Shown one piece after another: positions 1-10,579 of a DNA stretch of 64,000 nt. The translations under genes were made by a program, and so were the position numbers. Source of the stretch: Welwitschia mirabilis (lineage: Eukaryota; Gnetophyta; Gnetopsida; Welwitschiales); the NCBI GenBank assembly GCA_051453625.1, contig JBOZIK010000001.1:157996406-158060405 (forward strand), in the 5' to 3' direction. Numbering within the stretch: position 1 is the stretch's first letter; the number at the start of each line of letters is the position of its first letter. The notes beneath the pieces are model-generated. The model worked only from the letters and a program-made list of their open reading frames with translations. It was not told the DNA's origin and made no database searches.

Positions 1-17
1 AAATTTATACTACAACA
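1..17 (+). repeat. 3' end of the 5' LTR of element A
   Basis: The last LTR bases end in CA, three bases before the primer-binding site. They correspond to 7974-7990 at the end of the 3' LTR. The rest of this LTR lies outside the window. Confidence 0.65.
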
Positions 18-20
18 TTT

Positions 21-40
21 TGGTGCCATTGCCGGGAAAG
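21..40 (+). other. Primer-binding site, Athila type, CpG-decayed
   Basis: The sequence TGGTGCCATTGCCGGG is the Athila-type primer-binding site (TGGCGCCGTTGCCGGGG, as I recall it) with both lost CpGs turned into TpG or CpA. A tRNA would have primed minus-strand DNA synthesis here. Its place three bases after an LTR end in CA supports the call. The changes are exactly those expected from deamination of methylated CpG on either strand. Confidence 0.8.
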
Positions 41-179
41 GCTACAAGGAGCTAAGAGTATTATCATTAACTAAATAAGTACCTTAAATTTTTGTTCAAG
101 TTATTTATTTGAATCAATATTATATTTCTAGTGTAATTTAAGGTATATTTATTTATCCAAAATTTTGTTTTTTATAACT

Positions 180-460
180 CTTAGGGACCTTGTCATTCTC
201 TCTATCATCCAGATGACATAGGGCATGATAGTTCTAAAATTTCAAATTTAGTTTCTATTTTCACAATTTTCCTTCTATTCATAGTTTAGTAATAAAATAC
301 TATCATCCTATCTATTATCTTCATGACAGTAGGGACGATATTTTTAGTCTCTATAATCTTTTTTCATAGTTTTTAAAGTTCTGTAGTTTTTTGAGTTTAG
401 TTTTTTTGTGATCGTTATCCTCTCTATTCTCCTTATGAATAGGTGGATGATGGTATTTTG
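180..460 (+). repeat. Leader of element A with three copies of a TATCATCC...GATGA hairpin-like motif
   Basis: Three related blocks begin near 200, 301 and 414, about 110 bases apart. Each carries TATCATCC or TTATCCTC followed by a complementary ATGACA...GATGAT-type half, so each could form a short imperfect stem. The same motif recurs in the LTRs of A and B. Function is unknown; a retroelement leader is where packaging or dimerisation signals usually lie, but that is inference only. Confidence 0.5.
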
Positions 461-838
461 CATTTAATTCTGGTTTTTATTTACTATTTTTGCATGCTAG
501 GATATAAGGAATTCTGGTAAAAAGATAAAATTTCAGCCAGCAAGGAACTAGATTAATAAAAACATCAAGAATTATTTGACTTCAAATAAAAAAATCCAGG
601 TACAAATAACAGAAATATGTAAATTCTAGAATTTATTTCTTTTTTTCTTTCTATCTTAGAATTAAATTTTCTTTTCTCTATGTAGTCAATTTACAATAAT
701 GATTTTACATCTTTTGAATGTTAAGAAATAGCAACCTCAAGCGATAAACCATCCAAGAACCTTTATCTTTATTGTGTACTTATCTTTCTTACTATTTTGA
801 ATCTAAACTCTTTTATTATATTATTCTTGTTTATTTTA

Positions 839-2770
839 ATGAATCATAATAGAAAAATTGTTGTAGAACATTTTTTCGAAAGAAGAAGAAACTTGCAAAA
901 TGATGAGATCATCATAAAATCATGTTGAAAATAGGGATTGGGCTCATTCTTCTTTTCAACCTATCTATTCTTTTCCCTCTTCTTTTCAAACCTCATATCA
1001 AGATAATGATGAAGATTCATCATATTTTAGGGATTCCACCTCATTTAGACAAACCTCTTGCAATCATCTTTTTTAATTTGAAACATCTTACATGACTTAC
1101 TACCAAGAAGAACCATCTCCTATCAACTACTATGAAGAAGAAAAAGATCCATTAAGAGAAATCATTGATGAAATGATGAAAAATTAAGAAAACACCAATA
1201 CGAACTTGGAGAAATTAGTTGAAAATTGCAATAATTTCTTTTACATATTTAAGGATCTTTTACAACACAACATCCTCACAACCATCCTACTCCATTCTAC
1301 CTTAAGAAAAATGAGGAAAACTTAGAAATCAATGCTGATGATGATTCTTGTTTTTAACTTGAAGATGGATTTGTAAATCAAACTTCAACATTCTACTCAT
1401 TAGGAGATAAGAAAAAGGGAGATAATAATAATGCAACTTAATATTTTAACAATTGGAAGGGAGATGATAATTTATTAGATGATGATATTAAGATATTAAA
1501 TTATATCCCTGCCATTCATTTACTATTAGACAATCAAGAGGAGGAATCTAATCATGAGAAAACTAAAAAAGTTTCAACCAATAATGAAGATGATGCCCTT
1601 GTTTCTCTTGATAATATTTTTAATGAATCTAATCATTTAGAAAGTTAGAGTAATCTTCAATAAGAGAAGGAAGATATAGTCAGAACCAATGAAGATAAAA
1701 GTACAATCCAACCACATAATGACATAGATACTAGTGAAGAAATTAAAATAAATGAAGGACCTTTAGAGATTCATTCCAACTTCATAGAGAATAGACTTAT
1801 TCATTCCACTCATATTTCTAAATTTTCCCCATCTATGCCTTCATATTCAATTGCAAATTACATCCTTCCCTCCACTCCCCATTCTGTTTCTATTTCCACC
1901 ATCACATTACCTTAAAACCTTGATAATAATAATATTTCTCCATCCCTTCCAATTACACCTTCATATAATTCTCAAGACCATGTTTCTTTTCTTGACTCTC
2001 ATAATATCCATCACTTTGAAAAGTCCATTTCTCGTATCTCTCAATTTCTTCCTTTTAAACATCCGTGCAATCCTCAAAGTAACATTAATTCTTTTTCTCC
2101 CAAGTTCACTATACCTTATGCTTTTAATAATTATTCTTTTTAAAAGTTTGACTTGGAATATCTTGGAATTTTACAATGGGGAAAGCCTTATCTTCTTGAT
2201 GGTAATCCATNNNNNNNNNNNNNNNNNNNNNNNNNNNNNNNNNNNNNNNNNNNNNNNNNNNNNNNNNNNNNNNNNNNNNNNNNNNNNNNNNNNNNNNNNN
2301 NNNNNNNNNNTCATTCTTTTTTCCCTAAGTCCACTATACCTTATGCTTTTAATGATTATTCTTTTTAAAAGTTTGACTTAAAATATCTTAAAATGTTACA
2401 TTGGGGAAAGCCTTATCTTCTTGATGGTAATCCATGTTTAGCATCAAATCTTAAAGAGCTTCTTAATCTTATAAAACATTTTTAAAAGCTCTTTAAGATG
2501 TCTTAGCTCCATTCTTTAAGTAGTACTTTGAACAAATTAGCTATTGATACTCATGCTTTACATTATCTTCATAAGAGATTACTTATTAATGAAATTTATT
2601 ACTTATTTATCTCTTATTTAGACTCTGAAATTTATGCTCTCAAAGTTTTATCATTTTACTTTCTTTATCTCTAATTAATTTTATCTCAAAATTATTGCAT
2701 ACCCTTTATGTTTTATCAATCAATTTCTATTTGGTTTGACCCTTATTTTTCTGAAAAATATAATACTTAA
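839..2770 (+). pseudogene. Long unrecognised reading frame of element A (decayed)
   Basis: One reading path stays open over most of this stretch. An ATG lies at 839. A frame at 930-1260 encodes a Tyr/Gln/Glu-rich segment (TYYQEEPSPINYYEEEKDP). After a shift near 1260 a second frame runs 1262-2210, and it resumes at 2314-2769 after an N run. About 470 codons of the two later pieces hold only 11 stops, all TAA or TAG, each explicable as a mutated CAA or CAG. The middle is acidic and Asn/Asp/Glu-rich; the end contains WGKPYLLDGNP, found on both sides of the N run. I do not recognise the protein. It sits where gag-pol should begin, so it may be an extra frame upstream of gag (as Ogre elements have), a diverged gag, or captured sequence. 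Confidence 0.5.
2211..2310. other. Assembly gap (100 N) with near-duplicate flanks
   Basis: The sequences at about 2093-2210 and 2314-2436 are near copies, both ending CTTGATGGTAATCCAT, with some transitions between them. The 100-N length suggests a placeholder. Either two haplotypes or paralogues were placed end to end, or a real short tandem duplication spans the gap. Confidence 0.7.
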
Positions 2771-2930
2771 GTGCACTTCTGATACAACTAGTTGAACTTC
2801 TCAATGATTAGGTTCTTATCTTTCAGACAAAGTATATTTTAAATGGCTCTGTTGAAACTTTCAATCTAAATACTTGGGAAATTCATAAGTTAATGGATAA
2901 AAGGTTAAAGGATCATTGAAATATCTATTG
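2770..2930 (+). pseudogene. Remnant of the integrase C-terminal tail of element A
   Basis: In one frame the segment reads NGSVETFNLNTWEIHKLMDK, which lines up with 12160-12230 of element B (NGLVQIWNLNMREIQRVNGQ). In Athila-type Pol this stretch lies after the integrase core. It shows that element A once had, or recombined with, a full pol, and it marks the right edge of the internal deletion. It is non-functional. Confidence 0.55.
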
Positions 2931-3293
2931 ATTAATCTTGAATATGATAGAAGAACTTTTGTTAAAACTTTTTCCTACCCTTATCTAAATTCTTCTTTAG
3001 CCAATTTCTTTGGTAAACATCATGCTATTGCTTAAACATCTTTAACTTGACTAATATTTTACTTTATGAAGTTATCATGATCAGTAAATATTTTACTTGG
3101 GAATTTTCATTGATAAGATTGGCTTCACCCAGTCTTCAAACATTCATATGTCTATGAACTTCATTTTGAAGGAAGATGTTTTGAATTTTTTATTTTCTTT
3201 TAATGGTGTAAGTAAGTAGTTGTTTTAGCATGTTCTTCCTTGTTATTTATCTCCTCACTTTACTTTTATCCTTATGAGTATTTGATCATGTGG

Positions 3294-3393
3294 NNNNNNN
3301 NNNNNNNNNNNNNNNNNNNNNNNNNNNNNNNNNNNNNNNNNNNNNNNNNNNNNNNNNNNNNNNNNNNNNNNNNNNNNNNNNNNNNNNNNNNNN
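3294..3393. other. Assembly gap (100 N)
   Basis: The 16 bases GTATTTGATCATGTGG occur immediately before and immediately after the N run, as expected of an unmerged overlap between contigs. Confidence 0.8.
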
Positions 3394-4455
3394 GTATTTG
3401 ATCATGTGGAATTTATGTATCAAAAGAACAAGAAAAGAAAATAAAAGAAAGGAAAAAAAACATTCAAGCCATTCCCTTGCATGATATATCTTACAACATG
3501 GCTCTCATGATGTCCTACAGCAAGTGCACTGGGGTAAATATTCCCAAGGGGGGCCTTTGGGAGTGTGATATGGTAGCTGTGGAAACTCCACTGGGGGTTA
3601 GTTGGCCATGCTATGTAGGTTGTTACTCCTCTAATAGTGGTTGCACTCTCCTCATCATGGTAAGAATAAAATTATAGTTAGAGGATATGAGATTAGTGGT
3701 GTCCCTGTGTCATCAGAGGTATTGCTTATTTTCTAGACTCATTTTTATTATTTATATTATGTCTACATGATCATTTTACTTTTCTAGATTTTAGTGTTAT
3801 TTTGAGATGATAGCTTATAAGCTTACATTTTAATAGCTTTTTATCTTATCATTCATTGTTTGATAACATTAGATATACTTAACATTATTATAATTATTAC
3901 TCATTTGAGTGGAACTTTGTAAATTTTTACATTATGTCATGCATCATTATTAGATGATTTTATGATTTATTCCAAGGAACTGTGCTAGGGATAGATTTGT
4001 GGTAGGTAAGAAAATCTTCTTCATATTCCTAGTTGTCCATTTTCATTATATTTGCTCTTAGTTTTTTTATTTGGGATTTTTCAAAGTCACTACTGTATCT
4101 TTTTCCACCTTATAATTAGGACCTAATCATTTGGTATTTTTCTAGTTGTTTTTTTATTTTTTACTCATAGGTTTTTCTTTATAAGGGCTATTTTTCTTTT
4201 CTGCACTATTAATTAATGCATTTCTTTTCCTTGATTGGTGTGATATTTTGTTTTATGCTAATGTTTTTGTTGTATGGTTTTGTAGTTTTGCATTCATCCA
4301 CTTACAAATTTTCAAATACTCATGGCTTCTAGACCACATTAGAGGGATACTTATGAGCATTTCTTTCTATATTTAATGCATGATTATAATCTCATTAGTT
4401 TCTTTCTCCATAATTCTATTTTTAAAGATAAAATCCTCACATTTTTCTTTCTTCT

Positions 4456-4797
4456 NNNNNNNNNNNNNNNNNNNNNNNNNNNNNNNNNNNNNNNNNNNNN
4501 NNNNNNNNNNNNNNNNNNNNNNNNNNNNNNNNNNNNNNNNNNNNNNNNNNNNNNNNNNNNNNNNNNNNNNNNNNNNNNNNNNNNNNNNNNNNNNNNNNNN
4601 NNNNNNNNNNNNNNNNNNNNNNNNNNNNNNNNNNNNNNNNNNNNNNNNNNNNNNNNNNNNNNNNNNNNNNNNNNNNNNNNNNNNNNNNNNNNNNNNNNNN
4701 NNNNNNNNNNNNNNNNNNNNNNNNNNNNNNNNNNNNNNNNNNNNNNNNNNNNNNNNNNNNNNNNNNNNNNNNNNNNNNNNNNNNNNNNNNNNNNNNN
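4456..4797. other. Assembly gap (342 N) with exact 44-bp duplicate flanks
   Basis: The 44 bases before the gap (from AATTCTATTTTTAAAG to CTTTCTTCT) are repeated exactly after it. This looks like an unresolved overlap, so the true gap is probably short or absent. Confidence 0.8.
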
Positions 4798-5592
4798 AAT
4801 TCTATTTTTAAAGATAAAATCCTCACATTTTTCTTTCTTCTATTTTTTCTGCCACGTCTTCGATACTTGCTTGCTATCAAATTTTTTCAGAAATTTTTCT
4901 AATTAGTCCAAACAAGTTATTTTACAAATTATCATCTTGGTATGTCATCCCCATGATAGGGAATGATAGAAATCCTTTTTTCTTTATGCAATCTAAAATG
5001 TCTTGCTTTTCCTTGGGGAGGGAATAGGATAGTTCTCCTAGCTTTCTTTTGAAATATTACAGCAAAAATCTATCAGTTTTAAGGGTTATTTTGAGCTTGG
5101 ATGATACATATTTATAATATGTTATATGGACATGATTGCATGTTTCTTGAATACATTTCATGGAATTTATTTAGTAGGAGCAGGTAGCACACATTGATTT
5201 TTCAAAGCTATGTTTCTAATCATTTAAAGAATGCCATGATTACTCCTGTACTTTGCCCTTATAAAAAGCATTAATGCTCTTTTCATACATTATTATTTAA
5301 GATTATTACTACTTAAGCTTACATATCAGATCCAGCATTATGTCCATACATTATTATTTTCTCTAAACTATCACTCCAACTTGTTATGTGTATGCCATTT
5401 ATTTGGACTATTGTAATGAGTTTATGTAGGGCGTTTATAACTACAACAGTAATTGTATTAATAACTTGTTATTATCATCTATTCCTGTATCATAAATAGA
5501 ACTCAATTTCCATTTCTTTATTTGATGATTATCTTAGTTAAATTAGCTTGCAATCTAGTTGATTACCTCCTTTGTCAGGGACTGACAAGGCT

Positions 5593-5602
5593 AAGTAGGA
5601 GG
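5593..5602 (+). other. Polypurine tract of element A
   Basis: AAGTAGGAGG lies just before the LTR start (TATGTTACAATGCC). The matching place in element B reads AAGTGGAGGG. A purine run next to TG of the 3' LTR is the usual plus-strand primer. Confidence 0.65.
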
Positions 5603-5837
5603 CTATGTTACAATGCCAATTTGTAGGAATTTGATGGTGTATTTAGAGTACTTTTGCAGGACATTTATACAGTTTTAGATGCAATTCTACTAATTTTGGA
5701 GAGATGAAAAGATGATCATAAAAACATGTAAATCTTGATATAATTGAAGGCATTTCATACATGTGCTGATACTTAGCATATTGAAGAAGGACTAAAGGTG
5801 AAGAGGACTAAATTATGCTACTTAAGAATCTTGGGAA

Positions 5838-6175
5838 GAGTGTCATCCCTACTGTCGTCTCCACAACAGAGGGGACAATAGCTCATTATTACAGCTACAT
5901 AGGAACAATACATGGACAACATTTGGATAGCAGAACATGGTGATAGGGCATCATCCCCTATGTCATCTGGATGACGTTCAAGATAACAGATGTAGGCTAA
6001 TGATAGTACATGGGCACGCAACCCAATGTGTTGTCCTTTATGTCATGTGGATGATCGACAGGACGATAGCATTGGTAACATGCACAGGCAATCCACGAGA
6101 GTACATGATACACAACTCAAGGCGTTAAGGCAGTGGCATCCCCTATGTCATGTGGATGACAGGTAGGATGATAAC
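5838..6175 (+). repeat. Four copies of a hairpin-like motif in the U3 of the element A LTR
   Basis: Related blocks lie near 5838, 5942, 6028 and 6128, about 95 bases apart. The best ones read ATCCCCTATGTCAT followed by GTGGATGACAGGTAGGATGA, so each is an imperfect inverted repeat. They sit upstream of the TATA box, the place of LTR enhancers. The same motif occurs in the leader of A (from about 200) and in the LTR of B (about 15048 and 15165). Confidence 0.55.
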
Positions 6176-6283
6176 TCTTTTTACACTGCAACAGTAAATT
6201 TCATTGTAAAAACTGCCAAACGAGCCATGTGGAGATCTAAGGTTTTCTTAACAAACATCTAGAGTTATGGTTCATTGTAAAAC

Positions 6284-6291
6284 TATAAATA
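6284..6291 (+). promoter_or_regulatory. TATA box of the element A LTR
   Basis: TATAAATA in the context AAAACTATAAATACC is kept at the same place in the LTR of element B (15322-15329). It is about 680 bases into the LTR, which would make the preceding part U3. Confidence 0.6.
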
Positions 6292-6825
6292 CCCATTCCC
6301 CCTATACTTCCAAACCATCTTTTGTACTTGCTATGCTTGTGATAAGATCTTGAAGGTAGGAGGTCCATCCAATAGCTGCAGAAAGGGGTTTTCTTAGTAT
6401 TAGGTTGTGTTTCTTTCATTGAGGTGTTGTTATTATGTTGTAAGTAGATGTAAAGTTCTTTTGATTAATACAAATACTCTTTTATTTCAAGTCTGTGAAT
6501 GTCCCTTATGCTTTAAGTTGATCATAGTTAAGTGACAATTCTATGATTTATTTAGATCATGAGGGAAACCTTTGTTAAGGTTGACCATGGTTAGTAGTAG
6601 GCTTACATTGCATTTCCATTTCATTCCATATTGCATTTTATGTTTCACTTAGTATATTTTATAGTTTATATTGATTAAGAACTAGTTAAATGCTCTTCTT
6701 AATTGATATGAAGTATAGAAAAGATAGTCTTTGTAATAGAAAGGCTAAAGGCTAGTCCTTGTGATAGAAGGATTAGGATCTAAGTAGAATCTCATTTCCA
6801 TTTCCATTCACTTGCATTTCATCTT

Positions 6826-7708
6826 NNNNNNNNNNNNNNNNNNNNNNNNNNNNNNNNNNNNNNNNNNNNNNNNNNNNNNNNNNNNNNNNNNNNNNNNNNN
6901 NNNNNNNNNNNNNNNNNNNNNNNNNNNNNNNNNNNNNNNNNNNNNNNNNNNNNNNNNNNNNNNNNNNNNNNNNNNNNNNNNNNNNNNNNNNNNNNNNNNN
7001 NNNNNNNNNNNNNNNNNNNNNNNNNNNNNNNNNNNNNNNNNNNNNNNNNNNNNNNNNNNNNNNNNNNNNNNNNNNNNNNNNNNNNNNNNNNNNNNNNNNN
7101 NNNNNNNNNNNNNNNNNNNNNNNNNNNNNNNNNNNNNNNNNNNNNNNNNNNNNNNNNNNNNNNNNNNNNNNNNNNNNNNNNNNNNNNNNNNNNNNNNNNN
7201 NNNNNNNNNNNNNNNNNNNNNNNNNNNNNNNNNNNNNNNNNNNNNNNNNNNNNNNNNNNNNNNNNNNNNNNNNNNNNNNNNNNNNNNNNNNNNNNNNNNN
7301 NNNNNNNNNNNNNNNNNNNNNNNNNNNNNNNNNNNNNNNNNNNNNNNNNNNNNNNNNNNNNNNNNNNNNNNNNNNNNNNNNNNNNNNNNNNNNNNNNNNN
7401 NNNNNNNNNNNNNNNNNNNNNNNNNNNNNNNNNNNNNNNNNNNNNNNNNNNNNNNNNNNNNNNNNNNNNNNNNNNNNNNNNNNNNNNNNNNNNNNNNNNN
7501 NNNNNNNNNNNNNNNNNNNNNNNNNNNNNNNNNNNNNNNNNNNNNNNNNNNNNNNNNNNNNNNNNNNNNNNNNNNNNNNNNNNNNNNNNNNNNNNNNNNN
7601 NNNNNNNNNNNNNNNNNNNNNNNNNNNNNNNNNNNNNNNNNNNNNNNNNNNNNNNNNNNNNNNNNNNNNNNNNNNNNNNNNNNNNNNNNNNNNNNNNNNN
7701 NNNNNNNN
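6826..7708. other. Assembly gap (883 N) with exact 55-bp duplicate flanks
   Basis: The 55 bases before the gap (starting GATTAGGATCTAAGTAG) are repeated exactly after it. The LTR continues without missing sequence when compared with element B, so the gap size is probably an artefact. Confidence 0.8.
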
Positions 7709-7990
7709 GATTAGGATCTAAGTAGAATCTCATTTCCATTTCCATTCACTTGCATTTCATCTTGTATTTTGCATTGCATTTAATTTATTATTTACTTTTA
7801 ATTAGTAAAAGATAAAATACCAAAAACTACCCTTTGGAAATTAATTCTCTAACTCTGAGCCTAGTGCCTTCATTGGGATTTCAACATTCGAGTGAACTCC
7901 CATCTATACTAGTGTGTGTCTTTTTATAAGTTAGATAATTTACAGGTTTACTTAAAGGACTTTAAAATTGCATAAGTTCACACTGCAACA

Positions 7991-8549
7991 AGAGGATATT
8001 TGAAGAATTATGTGCATTTAATTAAAGGACATCTAGCTTTAAAAGTCAGCCATAATTTTAACAAAGATTAGAAGGACAATCAAATTAAAAACCTTTTGAT
8101 AATAGATTTAGAAATTCAAACTTCCAATTAAATAACTCCATTTTCAACCAAATACTTTAAACCTTAAACTAAGTTAAAGTAATCCACTTAGAGATGCAAT
8201 AGAAGAATTGAAAAAGATGTAAGAAAAAACCCAATAATAATGTTAAAAACTTAGTAAATGTGCTTTAACAAACAAATGTAGCCATATAATAATCATAAGG
8301 ATCTCTTGCATCTTAAACTTTACCCAACCCAAATGAAGTCAAAAAGGATTTAAAGTAGTAATGAGAAGTGGAAATGATATAACGCCTCCTACTCATGAGA
8401 TTGTAACTTTCAAAAATAATAAAAAAAGTAAAGATGAAGATGATGTAGACATTTTGGATACATATAACTTTCCTTTAACATTAAATAATAAGCCCATCAC
8501 TAAGAATTATTCACAAGAAAATAAAGGAAAGAAATCATCTATTAGTTAG
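7991..8549 (+). pseudogene. Gag C-terminal end / gag-protease junction of element B
   Basis: A segment from about 8281 resembles the linker that Athila-type elements carry between Gag and protease, with a clear VMRSGNDITPPTHE around 8361 matching the family's ITLRSGK-like signature. An open stretch runs 8361-8549. The Gag core and zinc knuckle are missing, since the element is cut at its left end. Upstream, 7991-8280 has scattered similarity only. Several TAA/TAG codons break the frame. Confidence 0.6.
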
Positions 8550-9259
8550 CTTGATAGGTTAAACATAAAGTCTACATATGATGATGAATACTTAAAAGCC
8601 TTAATACAAGAGGTAAACATCAACTTACCATTTTGGAAACTCTTGCAAGAAAATCTTAAATATTCTAAGTTGTAGAAAGACCTAGTTAGTAGAAAATAAA
8701 AACATACTATTTTTAATAAGGTATTACTTGCCTAATCTATTTCCAATTTAGTCATGAAAATTTTTTCTAAATTTAAATATCCTAGGGAAGAAACAATGAG
8801 TATTAATTTGGAAAAAAAAAATAAGATAATTGGAAAAGCCTTAATTGACATAGGATCAAGTGTGGATATCATGTCTCTTCACATATGTAAAAGACTTGGA
8901 ATAGAAAATAGAGTAGAACCTATACAAACTATCTTAGAGTTGGCTAAAACTTAATTAAAAAACCTATGGGAATCATTAAAGACTTAATTATTCAAATATA
9001 ATAATCCTTCTACCTCATAGATATGGTTATCATTAAAGTAGAACATGATGGAGGTTATCCACTACTCGTAGGAAGAGCCTTTTGTGTAACTGCTCCTTAT
9101 ATCATTGATACACAAACTAGAATGATGGAGTGTTACATGGGCAACAAGAAATTCATCACTAGAGTTTTTAATGTTGTTAAAAAAGAGATAGAAGATGATA
9201 GTAACTCAGAAGAGGAACTTAAAACAAATTTGTTTTTACAACATCGCCAAATTGAGTAG
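8550..9259 (+). pseudogene. Aspartic protease of element B (decayed)
   Basis: The segment before the protease reads LDRLNIKSTYDDEYLKALIQ, the family's lead-in. The catalytic motif ALIDIGSSVDIMSL (8835-8880) corresponds to the Athila ALCDLGASINLMPL, so the active-site Asp is still present. The chain continues HICKRLGIENRVEP, then shifts frame at about 8955-9023 and resumes with DGGYPLLVGRAFC, the equivalent of the conserved VPLILGRPFL flap region. The acidic tail ends at 9259. The family enzyme cuts Gag-Pol into mature proteins; this copy cannot, because of stops between 8550 and 8754 and the frame break. Confidence 0.8.
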
Positions 9260-9649
9260 AGATTAATAATGCTATCTGAGTCAAGTTTATATGATGACTT
9301 GACTAAAATACACTATCTTAAGCATGAGGGTAATGAATTTTTAAGCTAGGAATAAGTTAGACATGTTTACTTAATGGAAAATATTTTTGAAGGATGTCAT
9401 TCACTACTGTCATCTTGACAACAATCTTGGATAATAGTCATTGATAGCAATTTAGTAATAGAACTTAAAAATTACAACTTAGAACTGAAAGCATATCCAA
9501 AGGTCTAAAATATATTTTTCTATTCAATAATCTAAAGAAATCTTTAGTAATAAGTAGCCTTTTTACTCCTTAATAAGAATACAACTTGGTCTCACTTTTG
9601 ACTTCTAAGGAAAATTCTTTGACTTGGTTCCATAAAGACTTAGCTACCA

Positions 9650-10440
9650 TCCTTGCTTTCATAGTTTAACACAAAATCTACTTTAAAGATAATGCTAAAC
9701 TAGTTAGGAAACCTCAACGAAGGCTCAATATAGTCCTTAAGTAAGTAGTAAAGGATGAAATTATTAAACCTATGGATGCTAGGACTATCTATGCTATATC
9801 TAATAGTATGTGAATTAGTCCCTTGACAATAGCTTCTAAAAAGGGTGGGAAATGGAGAATGTGCATTGACTTTAGAAAACATAATGTAGTTACAATAAAA
9901 GATCATTATCATTTACCATTTTTTAATCAATTACTTGATAGAATATAAGGAGATGCCTTATACTATTATTTTTATGGGTATAGTGGCTATAATTAAATTT
10001 GCATAGCTAGTGAAAACTAAGCAAAGATAACCTTTACCTTTTCCTTTGGAATATTTTCCTTTAGAAGAATGCATTTAAGACTTTAAAATGCCCCTAGAAC
10101 ATTCTAACAAGTAATGATGAGTATCTTTTCTAACATAATAGGGGAATCAATTAAAATATTTATGGATAACTTCTCCATCTTTGGTGAATCTCTTGAATAA
10201 ATCATAAAAAGATTAGAGAAAGTCTTGAATCGATATATAGAGAGTGACGCACACTTGAGTTGGGAGAAGAGTTTCTTTCTTATTATGAATTGGATTGTTT
10301 TAGATCATCACATTTCTAGTAAGGGGATTATGATGAACCTTACAAAATTTAATACCATTAAAGATCTTAATCCTTCAACCAATGTTAAACAAGTTAGATT
10401 TTTCCTTGATTATACTAGTTTCTATCATTGTTTTATTTAA
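9650..10440 (+). pseudogene. Reverse transcriptase of element B (catalytic site mutated)
   Basis: Pieces in the expected order are KKGGKWRMCIDFRKHN (about 9840), DHYHLPFFNQLLDRI (9902), the GYSGYN loop (9976), TFSFGIFSFRR and FMDNFSIFGES (10159). The last is the metal-binding motif, normally FMDDFSVFG; the second Asp is Asn through G-to-A. The Asp of the FLDGYSGYN motif is also lost. The thumb follows: ISSKGIMMNLTKFN and the FLDYTSFYHCFI block (10225-10440). Six or more in-frame stops fit Gln codons turned to TAA/TAG. Between protease and RT (9260-9650) only a poorly conserved linker is seen, with a further ATCATCC-like motif near 9395. Confidence 0.85.
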
Positions 10441-10579
10441 GAATATATTAAGATTTATAAATCCATTAACTTATTGTTTAAAAATAAAGCTAAATTTAAT
10501 TGAAATAATTTATGTTAATTTTCTTTTAAAACACTTAGGAATAAAATATTTTTAAAACCTATTATCATGGGTCCTAATT

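Larger units (their letters stand above)
2931..5590 (+). other. 3' non-coding region of element A
   Basis: There is no credible gene. The region is shared with 12250-14790 of element B. The best-preserved block is 3490-3690 (AAGGGGGGCCTTTGGGAGTG and following), matching 12930-13090. Two N runs (3294-3393 and 4456-4797) are flanked by repeats of 16 and 44 bases respectively. Another copy of the ATCATCC-type motif lies near 4940. Confidence 0.6.
1..7990 (+). mobile_element. Element A: Athila-like Ty3/gypsy retrotransposon, 5' LTR cut by window edge, internally deleted
   Basis: The order is LTR end (1-17), primer-binding site (21-40), leader, a long unrecognised frame, a short integrase-tail remnant, a 3' non-coding region, a polypurine tract and a 3' LTR. 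The first 17 bases, ending TACTACAACA, match the end of the 3' LTR at 7981-7990 (CACTGCAACA) apart from C-to-T and G-to-A changes, so both ends belong to one element. Protease, RT, RNase H and most of integrase are absent; the sequence jumps from the unknown frame to the pol tail near 2770. The stretch 2770-7990 aligns by eye with 12110-16070 of element B. Three N runs lie inside it. The Athila assignment rests on the primer-binding site and on its kinship with element B. Confidence 0.75.
5606..7990 (+). repeat. 3' LTR of element A (also lies upstream of element B)
   Basis: The LTR starts TGTTACAATGCC after the polypurine tract and ends CACTGCAACA. It aligns along its length with the LTR of element B at 14812-16070 (for example 6460-6600 with 15500-15640, and 7840-7990 with 15920-16070). 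An 883-N run (6826-7708) lies inside; without it and its 55-bp duplicated flank the LTR is about 1.45 kb. A TATA box sits at 6284. The first third holds four copies of the ATCATCC...GGATGA motif. Confidence 0.75.

Noticed and set aside
1851-2381. 176-codon Leu/Ile/Phe-rich frame
   Set aside because: It is a shadow of the longer unrecognised frame of element A, which runs in another frame across the same DNA, and it also spans an N run.
3477-3677. 66-codon + frame in the conserved 3' region of element A
   Set aside because: The homologous DNA of element B (12910-13090) is conserved, but the frame is broken there, so the conservation is not that of a protein.
5818-6128. Overlapping frames on both strands in the LTR of element A (5818-6021 minus, 5937-6128 plus)
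   Set aside because: They lie over the hairpin-like motif repeats of U3, and the LTR of element B does not keep them.
6812-7745. Long frames that span N runs (also at 4376-4906, 33769-34322 and 38952-39545)
   Set aside because: They are open only because N is translated as X. The real content is LTR or gag as described.
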